Of a stretch of 64,000 nt of DNA, positions 15,487 to 26,608 are shown piece after piece. The stretch's first letter is position 1. The number at the start of each line of letters is the position of its first letter. The notes under the pieces were generated by a model, which saw only the letters and a list, made by a program, of their open reading frames with translations, searched no databases and was not told the origin of the DNA. This DNA comes from Legionella cherrii (lineage in GTDB: Bacteria; Pseudomonadota; Gammaproteobacteria; Legionellales; Legionellaceae): positions 2,078,001 through 2,142,000 of the forward strand of contig NZ_LR134173.1 of the NCBI RefSeq assembly GCF_900635815.1. Direction: 5' to 3'. The position numbers and the translations under genes were made by a program.

Positions 15487-16867
15487 TTGTTCGATAATGG
15501 CGCATTTTAAAATTAAACCGTCTGTAGAGCAATACAGCACTACCAAAAGCAGCCAATGACATGCCCCACCAAAGACCGACGGCTCCCCATCGAAGAGGAA
15601 TTGCAAATAAGTAACCGACAGGTAGAGCGATTCCCCAAAAACTGATCATGGAGATGACCAGAGTATAACGTGTGTCTTTTAGGGCACGTAAAGCACCAAA
15701 TAGCGAGATACGGGCTGATTCGAATATTTGAAAAATTGCACAAATTGCGAGAAGTTGGATGGCAAAATGCACAACGCCCTGATTGTGGGGAGCGTGTGTA
15801 TCAAAATCAATTCCAATAAGTAATTCAGGGAAAAACCAATAAATAAGCGCTGCAACAAGCATAAAAATAATGGAAGCAAAAGTACCGGTATAACCTGCGT
15901 TCTTTGCAGAGCGTATATCACCTTCTCCAAGTAAATGCCCTATGCGAACAGTGATTGCTTGTGCTATAGAAAAAATGATCGATATCAATATGCATAGGTA
16001 TTGTAAGGTGATTTGATTTGCGGCCAACAATTGATTTCCAAGAGAACCTACAATTAAAATCAAGACAAAGAAAAAGCCAATTTCCACACAATACATTATC
16101 CCTAGAGGAGCACCAATTTTTAGTAGCTCCATGCAGTAAAATGGTTTCAGGTAAGTAAAGAGATGACGAGTATAAGGTTTATAATCTTTATTTATAAAAA
16201 TAAACCCAGTAAAAAATAATGCAGTTATCCAGAAACCTATAGTTGATCCCCAACCAGCACCCGCAACGCCAAGATTGGGCAAACCTAATTTTCCAAAAAT
16301 CAGTACAAAACTAAATAGGATATTTAAGGAAACATTTAGGGTGCTAAAGAGTAATGCAAGTCGTGTCTTGCCAAGTCCTATAACAAACTCCATCAATACC
16401 ACAGTGATAAAATTAGGGAATAATCCCCAGGTCAAGGCATGTAAATAAGATTCTGTCAGATTAACTAATGCTTGATTTTGTCCAAGATACAGGAGCAGTG
16501 GGGCAATATGCCAAAAAAAATAACTTGCGGGAAGGGTCAAAATACACGCCAGCCAGAACCCATCTCGAAACACCAAAGAAATTCCATGTTTATTTTGCGC
16601 TCCATATTGATGAGCTACCAAGACATTAATTGAATTTAAGATACCCAAAATAATGACGTTAAATGTGCCAAAAAGCCAAGCAACAAGTGAACCTGCCGCT
16701 AATGCGTCTTGGCTGACATGAGCTAAAAAAATAGTGACAAAAAAATAAATTGAAGATTGTAATAATCCAGTGAGAATTAGTGGAATAGCTAATCTGAGTA
16801 AGGGTTTAAAATTATTTCTAAATGATGTCACAACAAACTCTCTACGGATACAGTTTCGCCTTCTCAC
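15479..16867 (-). CDS. MATE family multidrug/organic cation exporter
   Basis: 462 residues, twelve membrane helices in two similar halves, as in NorM/DinF-type antiporters that use Na+ or H+ gradients. The N-terminal half has LRLAIPLILTGLLQSSIYFFVTIFLAHVSQDALAAGSL and the second half ITVRIGHLLGEGDIRSAK, both MATE landmarks. The GTG at 16867 gives the longest form; a GTG at 16831, preceded by AGAGAG, is a good alternative and would remove an Arg-rich leader. It overlaps the downstream exported-protein gene by eight bases, which implies joint expression. Confidence 0.9.
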   Translation of the reverse strand: MRRRNCIRREFVVTSFRNNFKPLLRLAIPLILTGLLQSSIYFFVTIFLAHVSQDALAAGSLVAWLFGTFNVIILGILNSINVLVAHQYGAQNKHGISLVFRDGFWLACILTLPASYFFWHIAPLLLYLGQNQALVNLTESYLHALTWGLFPNFITVVLMEFVIGLGKTRLALLFSTLNVSLNILFSFVLIFGKLGLPNLGVAGAGWGSTIGFWITALFFTGFIFINKDYKPYTRHLFTYLKPFYCMELLKIGAPLGIMYCVEIGFFFVLILIVGSLGNQLLAANQITLQYLCILISIIFSIAQAITVRIGHLLGEGDIRSAKNAGYTGTFASIIFMLVAALIYWFFPELLIGIDFDTHAPHNQGVVHFAIQLLAICAIFQIFESARISLFGALRALKDTRYTLVISMISFWGIALPVGYLFAIPLRWGAVGLWWGMSLAAFGSAVLLYRRFNFKMRHYRTNG

Positions 16868-17035
16868 TATAAAAAGGTATAAAGATGTATTAAATATGAA
16901 GCAGCTTTAATTATAGCTCTAGTGAACTAACAGTACATCAAACTTTATTTTAATTATATTCAAGCCCTATTATTTTTTGGGAGATATTCGCTAAAAGTAT
17001 GAGCCGAACCTCACATCGGCTCATATTCGCAAGGG

Positions 17036-19096
17036 TTAATTCATGTGAATTACCGTTGATTTTGAACAGTGATCATCATAGAAATTCTCCAAGTCTTGAA
17101 GGAGTTCTTTTAATTCTTCTGTATCATAAATTCCTTCTTGGGCTTGTTCAGCTAACTGATCGTATGAATCAATATAAATTTCAAAGAGACTCTCTGCATA
17201 TGCATCGTCTTGCTTTTGGTTTTTTTGAATTTCTACAATCAGATCGTCTACCTCAGTTTTTATGGTCTCATAATCCTCTTTGCTTCCTAGAACTTTCACT
17301 TTGGCTTCTGACTTGTTTAGAGAGTGATAGAGTAAATAAAGGGCAATTAAACCAATGGGAATCAAAACAATGCATGCCATATAGATTCCTGCATTATTAT
17401 TCTCATGACTCGGTACAGGACAAACACCAATGTCTTGATTTTCTGCACAAGGAGCGAGTGCTTGAGTTTGTGCTGGTGGCAGTTGTTGGGATTTATGTGT
17501 TTCATAAAACACGTTAGGTTGTTGATAATCATCAACAGCAGATATTTTTTTATTCCTATCAAAAAATGATGGGCATGACTTCGTTTGCGAAGAGGATTTT
17601 TTCTGGTATTTCTGTTGAGGTAATAATTCCAACCTTTCCGGTTTTTGAGGCGGTTCTAGACCTTTGAGTTCATACTGAAATGTGATCCAGCGATGCATCG
17701 AATCCATCAATGTATTTAATTCTTGAGCTTGTCCAGCAAGCGTTGCAAAATCAGAACCTTTTATTTTAGGCCCGTTTAAATGACCAATCACATGATTGAC
17801 TTGTTGTTTGAGCGCTTGATTTGTTTTTGCAAGTTCCGCTGTTGTAGAGGGAAAATGAGCTAAAGTATCTTGATTCCCTATGAATGTATTTAATTTTTCT
17901 TTTTCTGATGTGAATAATTTTTTTACTAGAGATAAATTTTGTTCTTCTTGAATTGCTTTATGATAGGCATGTGTATTGGCACGAATTATTTCTTCAATGT
18001 GAACAGATGATTCATCAATAAAGTATTCAATTTGGCTCAGAAGGGAGGATAACTGTTCCTTAAACTGAAAAACTGTATACACTTCACCAGCTTGTCCCAA
18101 TAAATCCATGGTTTGGGTAATAACTTTTTGAAACTGCTCCAGTTCATTGAGATCCGTCATCGCTTTGGCATAATGATCGAGTACTTCTTCTTGCATATTG
18201 ATTAAGTGGAAATCTGGGCAATCTTTAAGTTGATTACCAGTTAATTGCAATACAGGCGTAGGATTTTCTACGATGGCAGTACCGCTTTTACTACACTCTT
18301 TTGCGGCTTGTGTTGGATAGGCTTTGAGATCGCTGGGTTGATCTATTGCGAACCTGTAAGGGTGAGGATTAACCTGATTGGTATTGAGAGCAAAATGTAA
18401 TATTCTGTTGCGCTCAGTGGACAATTGTTCAATGGTTTTTGATAATTCACCAAGACGATCCCTTAATAGTTGCGACTCAATTCGATGGGTTAATTGGGGG
18501 TGAATTTCATCATCAATAGTGCTGCGGAAATTGGCTAAAAATAACCTATCAGAACCTGAAAAAGGCGAAATGCTTTTTTCAATAGTACGAACGTAACGAG
18601 TGACATGCTCCAATTGTTCCCTGGTTTGTTGGGCATTTGGGTTTTGACTGACTCCTTTCAAGATATGATTCAAATCCAGTAAGAAGAAATTAATGGGCTG
18701 ATTTAAATGATCTTGGGGAAGTACCTGATTTCTTAATAATAAATAATCCCCAGTTTTTTGCATTAACTCATACAACGCCGGCCATTGTAGACGCTGACTA
18801 TCAATTGGCTGGACGTGAAAATCCTCTCGTGTTAAGGCGTGACGCGTCCTATATGCATTAGAGTAAAACCAGGAACGTTCATACACATTAATTAAGGCTT
18901 GCGAATCATCAGCAAACCATGAACTTGGATTGGCCAAGTAATCAGAATGGATCCCTGAATTGGCGCGCGTTTTAAGTATCCATTCTCTTTGGGCTAATTC
19001 TTCTTCGGTATAACAGGATTCTGAATGAATCCAAAAACGAGAACGATGATGCTGGGGTTGATATGAGGTATACTGCTCCTTCTTTTCCTTTGTCAT
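17036..19096 (-). CDS. Large coiled-coil protein with single membrane anchor near the C-terminus; effector candidate
   Basis: 686 residues from the ATG at 19096, which AAGGAG precedes by eight bases; a GTG three codons earlier is less well placed. No enzyme motif is recognised. Long helical stretches rich in Glu/Gln/Leu cover about 120-500. A Pro/Gln/Ser-rich linker leads to one hydrophobic helix at about 570-593 (GIYMACIVLIPIGLIALYLL), and a 93-residue acidic tail follows. The layout of a large helical body, one anchor and a short tail matches many Legionella effectors that insert in host membranes, but also bacterial membrane scaffolds. No operon partner. Confidence 0.6.
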   Translation of the reverse strand: MTKEKKEQYTSYQPQHHRSRFWIHSESCYTEEELAQREWILKTRANSGIHSDYLANPSSWFADDSQALINVYERSWFYSNAYRTRHALTREDFHVQPIDSQRLQWPALYELMQKTGDYLLLRNQVLPQDHLNQPINFFLLDLNHILKGVSQNPNAQQTREQLEHVTRYVRTIEKSISPFSGSDRLFLANFRSTIDDEIHPQLTHRIESQLLRDRLGELSKTIEQLSTERNRILHFALNTNQVNPHPYRFAIDQPSDLKAYPTQAAKECSKSGTAIVENPTPVLQLTGNQLKDCPDFHLINMQEEVLDHYAKAMTDLNELEQFQKVITQTMDLLGQAGEVYTVFQFKEQLSSLLSQIEYFIDESSVHIEEIIRANTHAYHKAIQEEQNLSLVKKLFTSEKEKLNTFIGNQDTLAHFPSTTAELAKTNQALKQQVNHVIGHLNGPKIKGSDFATLAGQAQELNTLMDSMHRWITFQYELKGLEPPQKPERLELLPQQKYQKKSSSQTKSCPSFFDRNKKISAVDDYQQPNVFYETHKSQQLPPAQTQALAPCAENQDIGVCPVPSHENNNAGIYMACIVLIPIGLIALYLLYHSLNKSEAKVKVLGSKEDYETIKTEVDDLIVEIQKNQKQDDAYAESLFEIYIDSYDQLAEQAQEGIYDTEELKELLQDLENFYDDHCSKSTVIHMN

Positions 19097-19288
19097 ACTT
19101 CTCACTCCTTGAGATAGAACAACTAGAGGTTATTGTGCGATTGGTAACTAAATAGAATATTTTTGATCCATTTTTATTTGATAACATGCTTTACATGAAT
19201 ATGCAACAGGATGAGATCAATCAAGGGAACGGTGGTTTAACCTTTTCTTTTTTGTTAAATTATATTTTTTAACTGGAATGAGTTGCTT

Positions 19289-19774
19289 ATGCCTTCTTTT
19301 GATATTGTCTCTGAAACTAATATGGTTGAATTACGTAATGCGGTTGATAATGCAGTGCGCGAAATGGGTACTCGCTTTGATTTTCGAGGGGTAGAGTCAA
19401 GTATAGAACTTAAAGAACTTACGGTGACATTGCGCGCCGAATCAGACTTTCAAGTCAGGCAATTGGAAGATTTGTTCCGCAATCATTGCAGTAAACGTAA
19501 TCTTGATGCCTCTGGTGTAGATATGGAAGAGGAGCCGGTGCATAGTGGAAAATTTTACTCCTTAAATATGACCTTTAAACAAGGAATAGATCAGCCAACA
19601 GCTAAGGATATCGTCAAACATATTAAAGATTCCAAGATTAAGGTTCAAGCTTCTATTCAAGGGGATAAAATTCGTGTTACAGGTAAAAAACGTGATGATT
19701 TACAAGAAGTAATTGCGCTTTTAAAAAAATCAGATATCAAATTGCCATTGCAGTATGAGAATTTTCGAGATTAG
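19289..19774 (+). CDS. yajQ: YajQ family nucleotide-binding protein
   Basis: 161 residues from the ATG at 19289 ([20 protein letters not shown]). The family (DUF520) binds nucleotides; some members bind cyclic di-GMP and act with transcription factors. Characteristic segments are [14 protein letters not shown], the central [13 protein letters not shown] and the C-terminal [20 protein letters not shown]. Full length for the family. Standalone gene, followed by a dispersed repeat and the convergent protease gene. Confidence 0.95.
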   Translation: MPSFDIVSETNMVELRNAVDNAVREMGTRFDFRGVESSIELKELTVTLRAESDFQVRQLEDLFRNHCSKRNLDASGVDMEEEPVHSGKFYSLNMTFKQGIDQPTAKDIVKHIKDSKIKVQASIQGDKIRVTGKKRDDLQEVIALLKKSDIKLPLQYENFRD

Positions 19775-19796
19775 TTCTCTTTGCAAAAGTTTTACC

Positions 19797-19900
19797 TAAT
19801 ACCCTCATCCGCCCTTCAGCCACCTTCTTCCCAAGGGGAGAAGGGAATTGTTGCCATTAAAGCTTAAGTAATTCCCTCCCCCACTTGTAGGAGAGGGTTA
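19797..19900. repeat. Dispersed repeat C, copy 1
   Basis: Contains ACCCTCATCCGCCCTT and, about 70 bases on, AATTCCCTCCCCCACTTG. Both blocks reappear on the opposite strand at 48640-48720. Short inverted pairs (CCTTCTTCCC/GGGGAGAAGG; CCCTCCCCC/AGGAGAGGG) could also act as a bidirectional terminator for the convergent yajQ and protease genes. Confidence 0.5.
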
Positions 19901-19903
19901 TTT

Positions 19904-21289
19904 TTAATTCACAATTTCATCAATTTTGGCGGAAATCCTTGCTGTTAAATAAGGATCTTTTTTGGCAAGACCACGAGCAACTTTAAGTTGAGCGACCGCC
20001 GCTCTTTTTTGTCCTTCAAGAAGTAAACATTGAGCTTGTGTAAAATAAGCATAACTTTTTTGATGCGCTTGCGCTTGTGCTCGGGCTAATTCACGGCATA
20101 AAGGAAGATCTTGTTTGTACTTTCTACTTCCTTTAAGTAGGATAGTTGTTGCTTTTTCATTTTGATTCGCAGCCAATAAACCCTGAGCATAAGCCATCAA
20201 GGCTGCATAATTATCTGGGTAATTTTTTTGTATTTCTTCCAGTCGAGAGAGGGCCGCTTTATGCTGGGATAATCCTGTTTCAGTCTGTGCCATAGCAATT
20301 TGAAAATAAAGATTATTATTTTGCGCTAGCAAAGGACTTAAAATCGCAGCGGCCTTTGCATAATTATTTGTATTAATTAAGCTAAGCGCATGACCATATT
20401 GGCAGGCATAGGCAGGGGTTTTTTTGTTGCATTGATGCTCATAATAATCAAGTAATGTTTTAGGCTCACGGGTTACTGAAGTTCGAATTAACTCTTTGAC
20501 TAACGGATAATCAGAAGAGTCTGCAAATTGTTTGTGTGAAAATTGTGCAGTACGGTTTTCCGCTTCGGCTATCCTGTCTCCGTCTAGAGGATGGGTACGC
20601 AGAATAGCAGGGACATTCGCAGTATAATAATAGCGTGAATTTTCCTGCATTTTTTTAAAAAAAGCAGCCATACTATGAGGATTATATCCTGCTTTAATCA
20701 GCATATCGATGCCAATTCTATCTGCTTCTTTTTCTTTAGAGCGCGTAAAGTTGATGTTATCTTGGGAAAATCCTGATAAAGATCCCATCATTCCGGCCAT
20801 GCCAACTGTAGGATTGATAATCCCTAAAGCTGCCGATGCCAGTAAAGAAGCGAGCATGGGAATACGCATTTGTTTTTGATGTTCGATAGCTCTGTAAAGG
20901 TGATGCAAACGCACGTGTGCGATCTCATGGGCCATTACCCCCGCAAGTTCACTTTCACTATCAGTAGTTAAAATGAGTTGAGAATTGATCCCTATATGCC
21001 CACCAGGACCTGCGAAGGCATTGATTTCATTTGATTTTACTATGAAGAAATCAGGTGATTTAATATGTCCAGCACGCGCAAGATTTTTTCCTATACGATT
21101 AACGTATTGGCTGGCTAATGGATTTCGTTCCACACTTTCTGATTGATTGATCTGCTGCACGAACTCTTTTTCTAATTGTTCCAGTTCACTTGTTGAGTAT
21201 GGGGAGAGTCCCTCAGCGAAAGCAGGCTGGGCAAGAAGACTTGCAAACAGAATCCAACAGATGTTTTTCTTAATTTTCAATTTAATCAT
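19904..21289 (-). CDS. M48 family periplasmic metalloprotease with TPR-like tail (BepA/YfgC type)
   Basis: 461 residues from the ATG at 21289 (a TTG four codons earlier is the alternative). A signal peptide (CWILFASLLAQPAFA) directs export. The zinc site is HEIAH at 121-125 with the third ligand Glu188 in SKEKEADRIG. The C-terminal 200 residues are alpha-helical repeats (YAKAAAILSPLLAQ, KAALSRLEEIQKNYPDNY, AYFTQAQCLLLEGQKRAAVAQL) of TPR type. In E. coli, BepA acts as protease and chaperone in outer-membrane protein and LPS transport assembly; the same role is likely here. Confidence 0.9.
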   Translation of the reverse strand: MIKLKIKKNICWILFASLLAQPAFAEGLSPYSTSELEQLEKEFVQQINQSESVERNPLASQYVNRIGKNLARAGHIKSPDFFIVKSNEINAFAGPGGHIGINSQLILTTDSESELAGVMAHEIAHVRLHHLYRAIEHQKQMRIPMLASLLASAALGIINPTVGMAGMMGSLSGFSQDNINFTRSKEKEADRIGIDMLIKAGYNPHSMAAFFKKMQENSRYYYTANVPAILRTHPLDGDRIAEAENRTAQFSHKQFADSSDYPLVKELIRTSVTREPKTLLDYYEHQCNKKTPAYACQYGHALSLINTNNYAKAAAILSPLLAQNNNLYFQIAMAQTETGLSQHKAALSRLEEIQKNYPDNYAALMAYAQGLLAANQNEKATTILLKGSRKYKQDLPLCRELARAQAQAHQKSYAYFTQAQCLLLEGQKRAAVAQLKVARGLAKKDPYLTARISAKIDEIVN

Positions 21290-21434
21290 TAGGCTACTCA
21301 AAAATTGAATAATTTGTTATCATTCACGCATCGTAACTACTCATCTCCTCTCGTTATCCCGTGGTTTGTCCTTGGGAAAACGGCTATTAGATGCATGAGC
21401 GGTTACCATGCATCTTTAGAAAGGTACTAAAACA

Positions 21435-22520
21435 ATGCACAAAAAGTTTTTGCTCGCAACGCTTGAACAGGCCCGTCTTGGTCAAGGCCACTGCGCCCCT
21501 AATCCTTGTGTTGGCGCTGTTGCTGTGCAAAATGGAACTATTATAGCACAAGCATGTCATAGAGGTGCAGGGACACCTCATGCAGAACAATTATTGTTAT
21601 CACAGATTCCTCCTAAAATGCCAGGGGTCAGTCTATATATTTCTCTCGAGCCTTGTAATCATTGGGGAAGAACGCCGCCTTGTGTCGATGCGATTATTCA
21701 GTATGGAGTAGAAGAGGTTGTTTTTGCCTATTTGGATCCTAATCCAGTTGTAGCTAAAAATAATTCCACAGAAAAATTACGTGCTCATGGAATAAAAGTG
21801 ACGCACTATCCTGTAGATGAGATTACTGAATTTTATAAAAGTTATACCTATTGGACTTTGACGCAAAAGCCAAGAGTAACAGTGAAAATAGCACAAACAT
21901 TAAATGGTAAAATCGGTCGCACAATAGGGGAACGGGTTATTTTGTCTAATGCTTTGTGCGGGGAGTTCACGCATCGAATGCGCGCGGCGGCTGATGTGAT
22001 TCTTACAACCGCTCGAACAGTGCAACTGGATAATCCCAAGATGAATGTGCGTATAGGCCAGGAAGAGCAGGCAAAACCAGTTGCAATTATCGACAGACAG
22101 TTAAGTCTTGATAAAAACTCGCAAATTTTTTCAACAGCTGCTCATTGTTATGTATATCATAGCAATGAACGAGAAGTTTCTTATCCCAATAGTACTTTGC
22201 ATTTTATTCCTTCTAAGGATGGATCTATGAATTTAAGTGCTATAATCAGCCACCTAGGAGAGTTGGGATTTCATGATGTTTGGGTAGAAGCAGGAGGGGC
22301 TCTTTTTACTGCACTCCATCAAGAAGGATTGGTTCATCGAACTTATTTATATATAGTTCCAAGTATTTTGGAGCACAATGCAGTTTCAGCATACCAGCAG
22401 AGTGGGATTTTTAACCGAGCGCATACAATTTCTTGGCATGCTATGGGTGACAATATGATAGCATGTCTGGATTGGCGGGAAGATAAAATGAACACTGGAT
22501 CAAATGAGGTCGCGTTATGA
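21435..22520 (+). CDS. ribD: Bifunctional diaminohydroxyphosphoribosylaminopyrimidine deaminase / 5-amino-6-(5-phosphoribosylamino)uracil reductase
   Basis: 361 residues, the usual RibD length. The N-terminal deaminase domain carries the zinc site HAE (49-51) with Cys74 and Cys83 in LEPCNHWGRTPPC. The reductase domain begins near 150 (PRVTVKIAQTLNGKIG) and includes VWVEAGGALFTALHQEGLV. It catalyses the second and third steps of riboflavin synthesis in the cytosol. AAAGG precedes the ATG. The stop overlaps the next start by four bases (ATGA), so it is co-translated with ribBA. No FMN riboswitch is visible upstream. Confidence 0.97.
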   Translation: MHKKFLLATLEQARLGQGHCAPNPCVGAVAVQNGTIIAQACHRGAGTPHAEQLLLSQIPPKMPGVSLYISLEPCNHWGRTPPCVDAIIQYGVEEVVFAYLDPNPVVAKNNSTEKLRAHGIKVTHYPVDEITEFYKSYTYWTLTQKPRVTVKIAQTLNGKIGRTIGERVILSNALCGEFTHRMRAAADVILTTARTVQLDNPKMNVRIGQEEQAKPVAIIDRQLSLDKNSQIFSTAAHCYVYHSNEREVSYPNSTLHFIPSKDGSMNLSAIISHLGELGFHDVWVEAGGALFTALHQEGLVHRTYLYIVPSILEHNAVSAYQQSGIFNRAHTISWHAMGDNMIACLDWREDKMNTGSNEVAL

Positions 22521-23725
22521 AGTATTCATTAGCTACAATAGAACATGCAGTGGAAACACTCAAAGCCGGTAAAATGGTTATTTTAATGGATGATGAGGAT
22601 AGGGAAAATGAAGGAGATCTGGTCGTTGCGGCAGAATATGCAACTCCAGAAGCAATTAATTTCATGTCTCGTCATGGTTGTGGATTGATCTGCTTGTCTA
22701 TGGCTGATGAACTGATTGATAAATTACAATTACCCATGATGGCGCAAAATAATAAATCGCCTTATGGTACCGCATTTACTGTATCCATAGAGGCAGCAGA
22801 AGGCGTATCAACGGGTATTTCTGCTAAAGATAGGGCTCAGACTATTAAAGTAGCCATTAGTCCGGAAAGCGGGCCAATGGATGTTATTTCTCCTGGGCAT
22901 GTTTTTCCTTTACGAGCTAAGAAAAAAGGCGTGTTGGAACGAGCTGGACAAACAGAGGGCAGTGTTGATCTAGCAAAGCTTGCTGGCCTAACTCCTGCCG
23001 CAGTGATTTGTGAAATTATCAACGAAGATGGTACCATGAGTCGACGCGATGAATTGGTTTTGTTTTCTCAAAAACATAATATCCCTCTGGTTACAATCAA
23101 AGATTTAATAGAATACCGAATTCGTCATGAAGCGTTAATCGAAGCGGCTGCTTCAACTCGTATTCCTTTGCAAAACAAAGGTGATTTTAATATGACTGTG
23201 TTTGCAAATGAACTTGATTGTGCGGAGCATTTTGCTTTAGTGAAGCCACCTGTATTTGCCAATCGTGTGCCTTTAGTGCGTATTCACTCTGAATGCATTA
23301 CTGGCGATATTTTTGGTTCGTGTAAGTGTGATTGTGGAAAACAATTAGAACAGTCTCTATCTCAGATTGCAGCTGAGGGAGGCGTTTTAATCTATTTACG
23401 CCAAGAAGGGCGAGGAATTGGTTTAGCAAATAAACTAAAAGCTTATGCCTTGCAGGAGCAAGGTTGGGATACCGTTGATGCCAATCATCAACTGGGTCTT
23501 CCTGTTGACAGTAGGGATTATGCTATTGCCTATCAAATGCTGAAATATTTTGGTATTGACGCAATAAGGTTATTAACGAATAACCCATCAAAAATTGCCG
23601 CTGTCGAACGTTATGGAATAAAGGTTATGGAAAGAGTGCCTTTAGAAATAGAACCTACTAAGGAAAGTCACAGATATTTAAAAACTAAAAAAGAGAAAAT
23701 GGGACATTTATTGGCAATAAGTTAA
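22517..23725 (+). CDS. ribBA: RibBA: DHBP synthase / GTP cyclohydrolase II, with His-to-Gln in the DHBPS active site
   Basis: 402 residues. The N-terminal domain (1-200) is 3,4-dihydroxy-2-butanone-4-phosphate synthase, with DDEDRENEGD at 25-34. The C-terminal domain is GTP cyclohydrolase II, with the zinc motif GDIFGSCKCDCGKQL and RQEGRGIGLANKLKAYALQ. Together they supply both precursors of riboflavin. Odd point: the DHBPS motif normally reading RxGHTEAxVDL is RAGQTEGSVDL, with Gln145 in the position of E. coli His153, a metal-binding residue. The partner Glu30, Glu32, Asp34 and Glu166 are kept. The first domain may therefore be impaired. It overlaps ribD by four bases. Confidence 0.95.
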   Translation: MKYSLATIEHAVETLKAGKMVILMDDEDRENEGDLVVAAEYATPEAINFMSRHGCGLICLSMADELIDKLQLPMMAQNNKSPYGTAFTVSIEAAEGVSTGISAKDRAQTIKVAISPESGPMDVISPGHVFPLRAKKKGVLERAGQTEGSVDLAKLAGLTPAAVICEIINEDGTMSRRDELVLFSQKHNIPLVTIKDLIEYRIRHEALIEAAASTRIPLQNKGDFNMTVFANELDCAEHFALVKPPVFANRVPLVRIHSECITGDIFGSCKCDCGKQLEQSLSQIAAEGGVLIYLRQEGRGIGLANKLKAYALQEQGWDTVDANHQLGLPVDSRDYAIAYQMLKYFGIDAIRLLTNNPSKIAAVERYGIKVMERVPLEIEPTKESHRYLKTKKEKMGHLLAIS

Positions 23726-23734
23726 GTCCTGATT

Positions 23735-23790
23735 GATTTGTAGCCTGGCTTAGGCGAAGCCCTAATCCGCCCTACATACACCAATTTTTC
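23735..23790. repeat. Short palindromic repeat, B-like
   Basis: GTAGCCTGGCTTAGGCGAAG followed by CCTAATCCGCCCTACAT resembles the GTAGCCCGGATTAGCGCAGCG..TAATCCGGGCTAC unit seen at 47597-47662 and 55481-55511. It sits in the 106-base gap between ribBA and pyrG. Confidence 0.45.
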
Positions 23791-23813
23791 TCAATTGAAT
23801 AGTACTTAATTAG

Positions 23814-25463
<1,650 letters not shown>

Positions 25464-25465
25464 AA

Positions 25466-26290
25466 ATGAAATTATGTGGATTTGAAGTAGGTTTAGATAA
25501 GCCTTTATTTTTAATTGCTGGACCTTGTGTCATTGAGAGTGAAGAGTTAGCGCTGGAAACAGCTGGATATTTAAAAGAAATATGCAGCCAGTTACAGATT
25601 CCTTTTATCTATAAGTCTTCATTTGATAAGGCAAACCGTTCTTCTATATCCAGTTATAGAGGGCCTGGTTTTGAAAAGGGATTGTCGATTTTGGAAAAGG
25701 TAAAAACGCAGGTAGGTGTTCCTGTGTTAACTGATGTTCATGAAGATACGCCATTATTGGAAGTGTCTAGTGTTGTTGACGTATTACAAACCCCAGCGTT
25801 TTTATGCAGACAAACCAATTTTATTCAAAAAGTAGCGTCAATGAATAAGCCCGTGAATATCAAAAAAGGGCAGTTTTTAGCTCCTTGGGAAATGAAGCAT
25901 GTGATTGCTAAAGCGCAAGCATGTGGTAATGAACAGATTATGGCGTGTGAGCGTGGTGTGAGTTTTGGATATAATAATTTGGTTTCTGATATGCGTTCAT
26001 TAGCGATTATGCGCGAAACAGGATGTCCTGTTGTTTATGATGCAACGCATTCTGTGCAGCTACCTGGAGGAAATAATGGCGTTTCTGGCGGACAACGTGA
26101 GTTTGTTCCTGTGCTTGCGCGTGCTGCAGTAGCTGCAGGTATTTCAGGGTTGTTTATGGAAACTCATCCTGATCCAGATAAGGCCTTGAGCGATGGTCCT
26201 AACAGTTGGCCTTTAGCTAAAATGAAGTCTTTGCTTGAGTCATTAAAAGCATTGGATGCAGTATATAAAAATATGGGGGAAATTGAGTAA
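25466..26290 (+). CDS. kdsA: 3-deoxy-8-phosphooctulonate (KDO8P) synthase
   Basis: 274 residues. Condenses phosphoenolpyruvate and arabinose 5-phosphate for the Kdo of lipopolysaccharide. Clear family segments: [58 protein letters not shown] and [11 protein letters not shown]. The initiation region is squeezed between the pyrG stop and the ATG (two bases), so translation is probably coupled. An intrinsic terminator follows the gene. Confidence 0.97.
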   Translation: MKLCGFEVGLDKPLFLIAGPCVIESEELALETAGYLKEICSQLQIPFIYKSSFDKANRSSISSYRGPGFEKGLSILEKVKTQVGVPVLTDVHEDTPLLEVSSVVDVLQTPAFLCRQTNFIQKVASMNKPVNIKKGQFLAPWEMKHVIAKAQACGNEQIMACERGVSFGYNNLVSDMRSLAIMRETGCPVVYDATHSVQLPGGNNGVSGGQREFVPVLARAAVAAGISGLFMETHPDPDKALSDGPNSWPLAKMKSLLESLKALDAVYKNMGEIE

Positions 26291-26302
26291 TCAATTTCAC
26301 CC

Positions 26303-26330
26303 TTAACTTTAAGTACGCTTGGACTATAAT
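26303..26330 (+). promoter_or_regulatory. Putative sigma-70 promoter for the 82-residue gene
   Basis: TTAACT at 26303-26308 and a perfect TATAAT at 26325-26330 are separated by 16 bases. The expected start near 26337 falls inside the pyrG-kdsA terminator stem, so terminator and promoter overlap. Confidence 0.4.
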
Positions 26331-26350
26331 TACCTTAGGTAATTTTTTTT
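26328..26350 (+). terminator. Intrinsic terminator of pyrG-kdsA
   Basis: AATTACC (26328-26334) pairs with GGTAATT (26338-26344) around TTA and runs into a T8 tract ending at 26350. Although AT-rich, the shape is classical. It ends nine bases before the start codon of the next gene. Confidence 0.75.
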
Positions 26351-26359
26351 GAGAGTATC

Positions 26360-26608
26360 ATGGGTAAGTCTAAGTGGCATAGAATCAAATCAGAAGCGGC
26401 AAAAGAATCAGAAGCAGAGAACGAACTCAAAAATCAATCCGATTCAGTCGATAAGCCAGTGGAATTAGAGACTCTTCTGAACACTCGCGTTGGTGCAGCC
26501 GATCTGCCTGAAGAACTAGATGCCCAAAAAAATAATTTAGGTCCAAAGGATACTGCATTGGAGGTTGAAGATTTAGAGCCTTCCTCCCCGAAAGCAGGTC
26601 AAAAATAA
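26360..26608 (+). CDS. Small acidic hydrophilic protein of unknown function
   Basis: 82 residues, mostly Glu/Asp/Lys/Ser, no hydrophobic helix: a basic start (GKSKWHRIKSEAAK) then an acidic, probably disordered body. It is preceded by GAGAG and its own possible promoter overlapping the pyrG-kdsA terminator. No family recognised. The composition would also suit a small secretion substrate or a protein-binding tail. Confidence 0.6.
   Translation: MGKSKWHRIKSEAAKESEAENELKNQSDSVDKPVELETLLNTRVGAADLPEELDAQKNNLGPKDTALEVEDLEPSSPKAGQK

Noticed and set aside
21302..21434. FMN riboswitch upstream of ribD
   Set aside because: I could not find the paired elements of the RFN motif; the leader is short and unstructured by eye.
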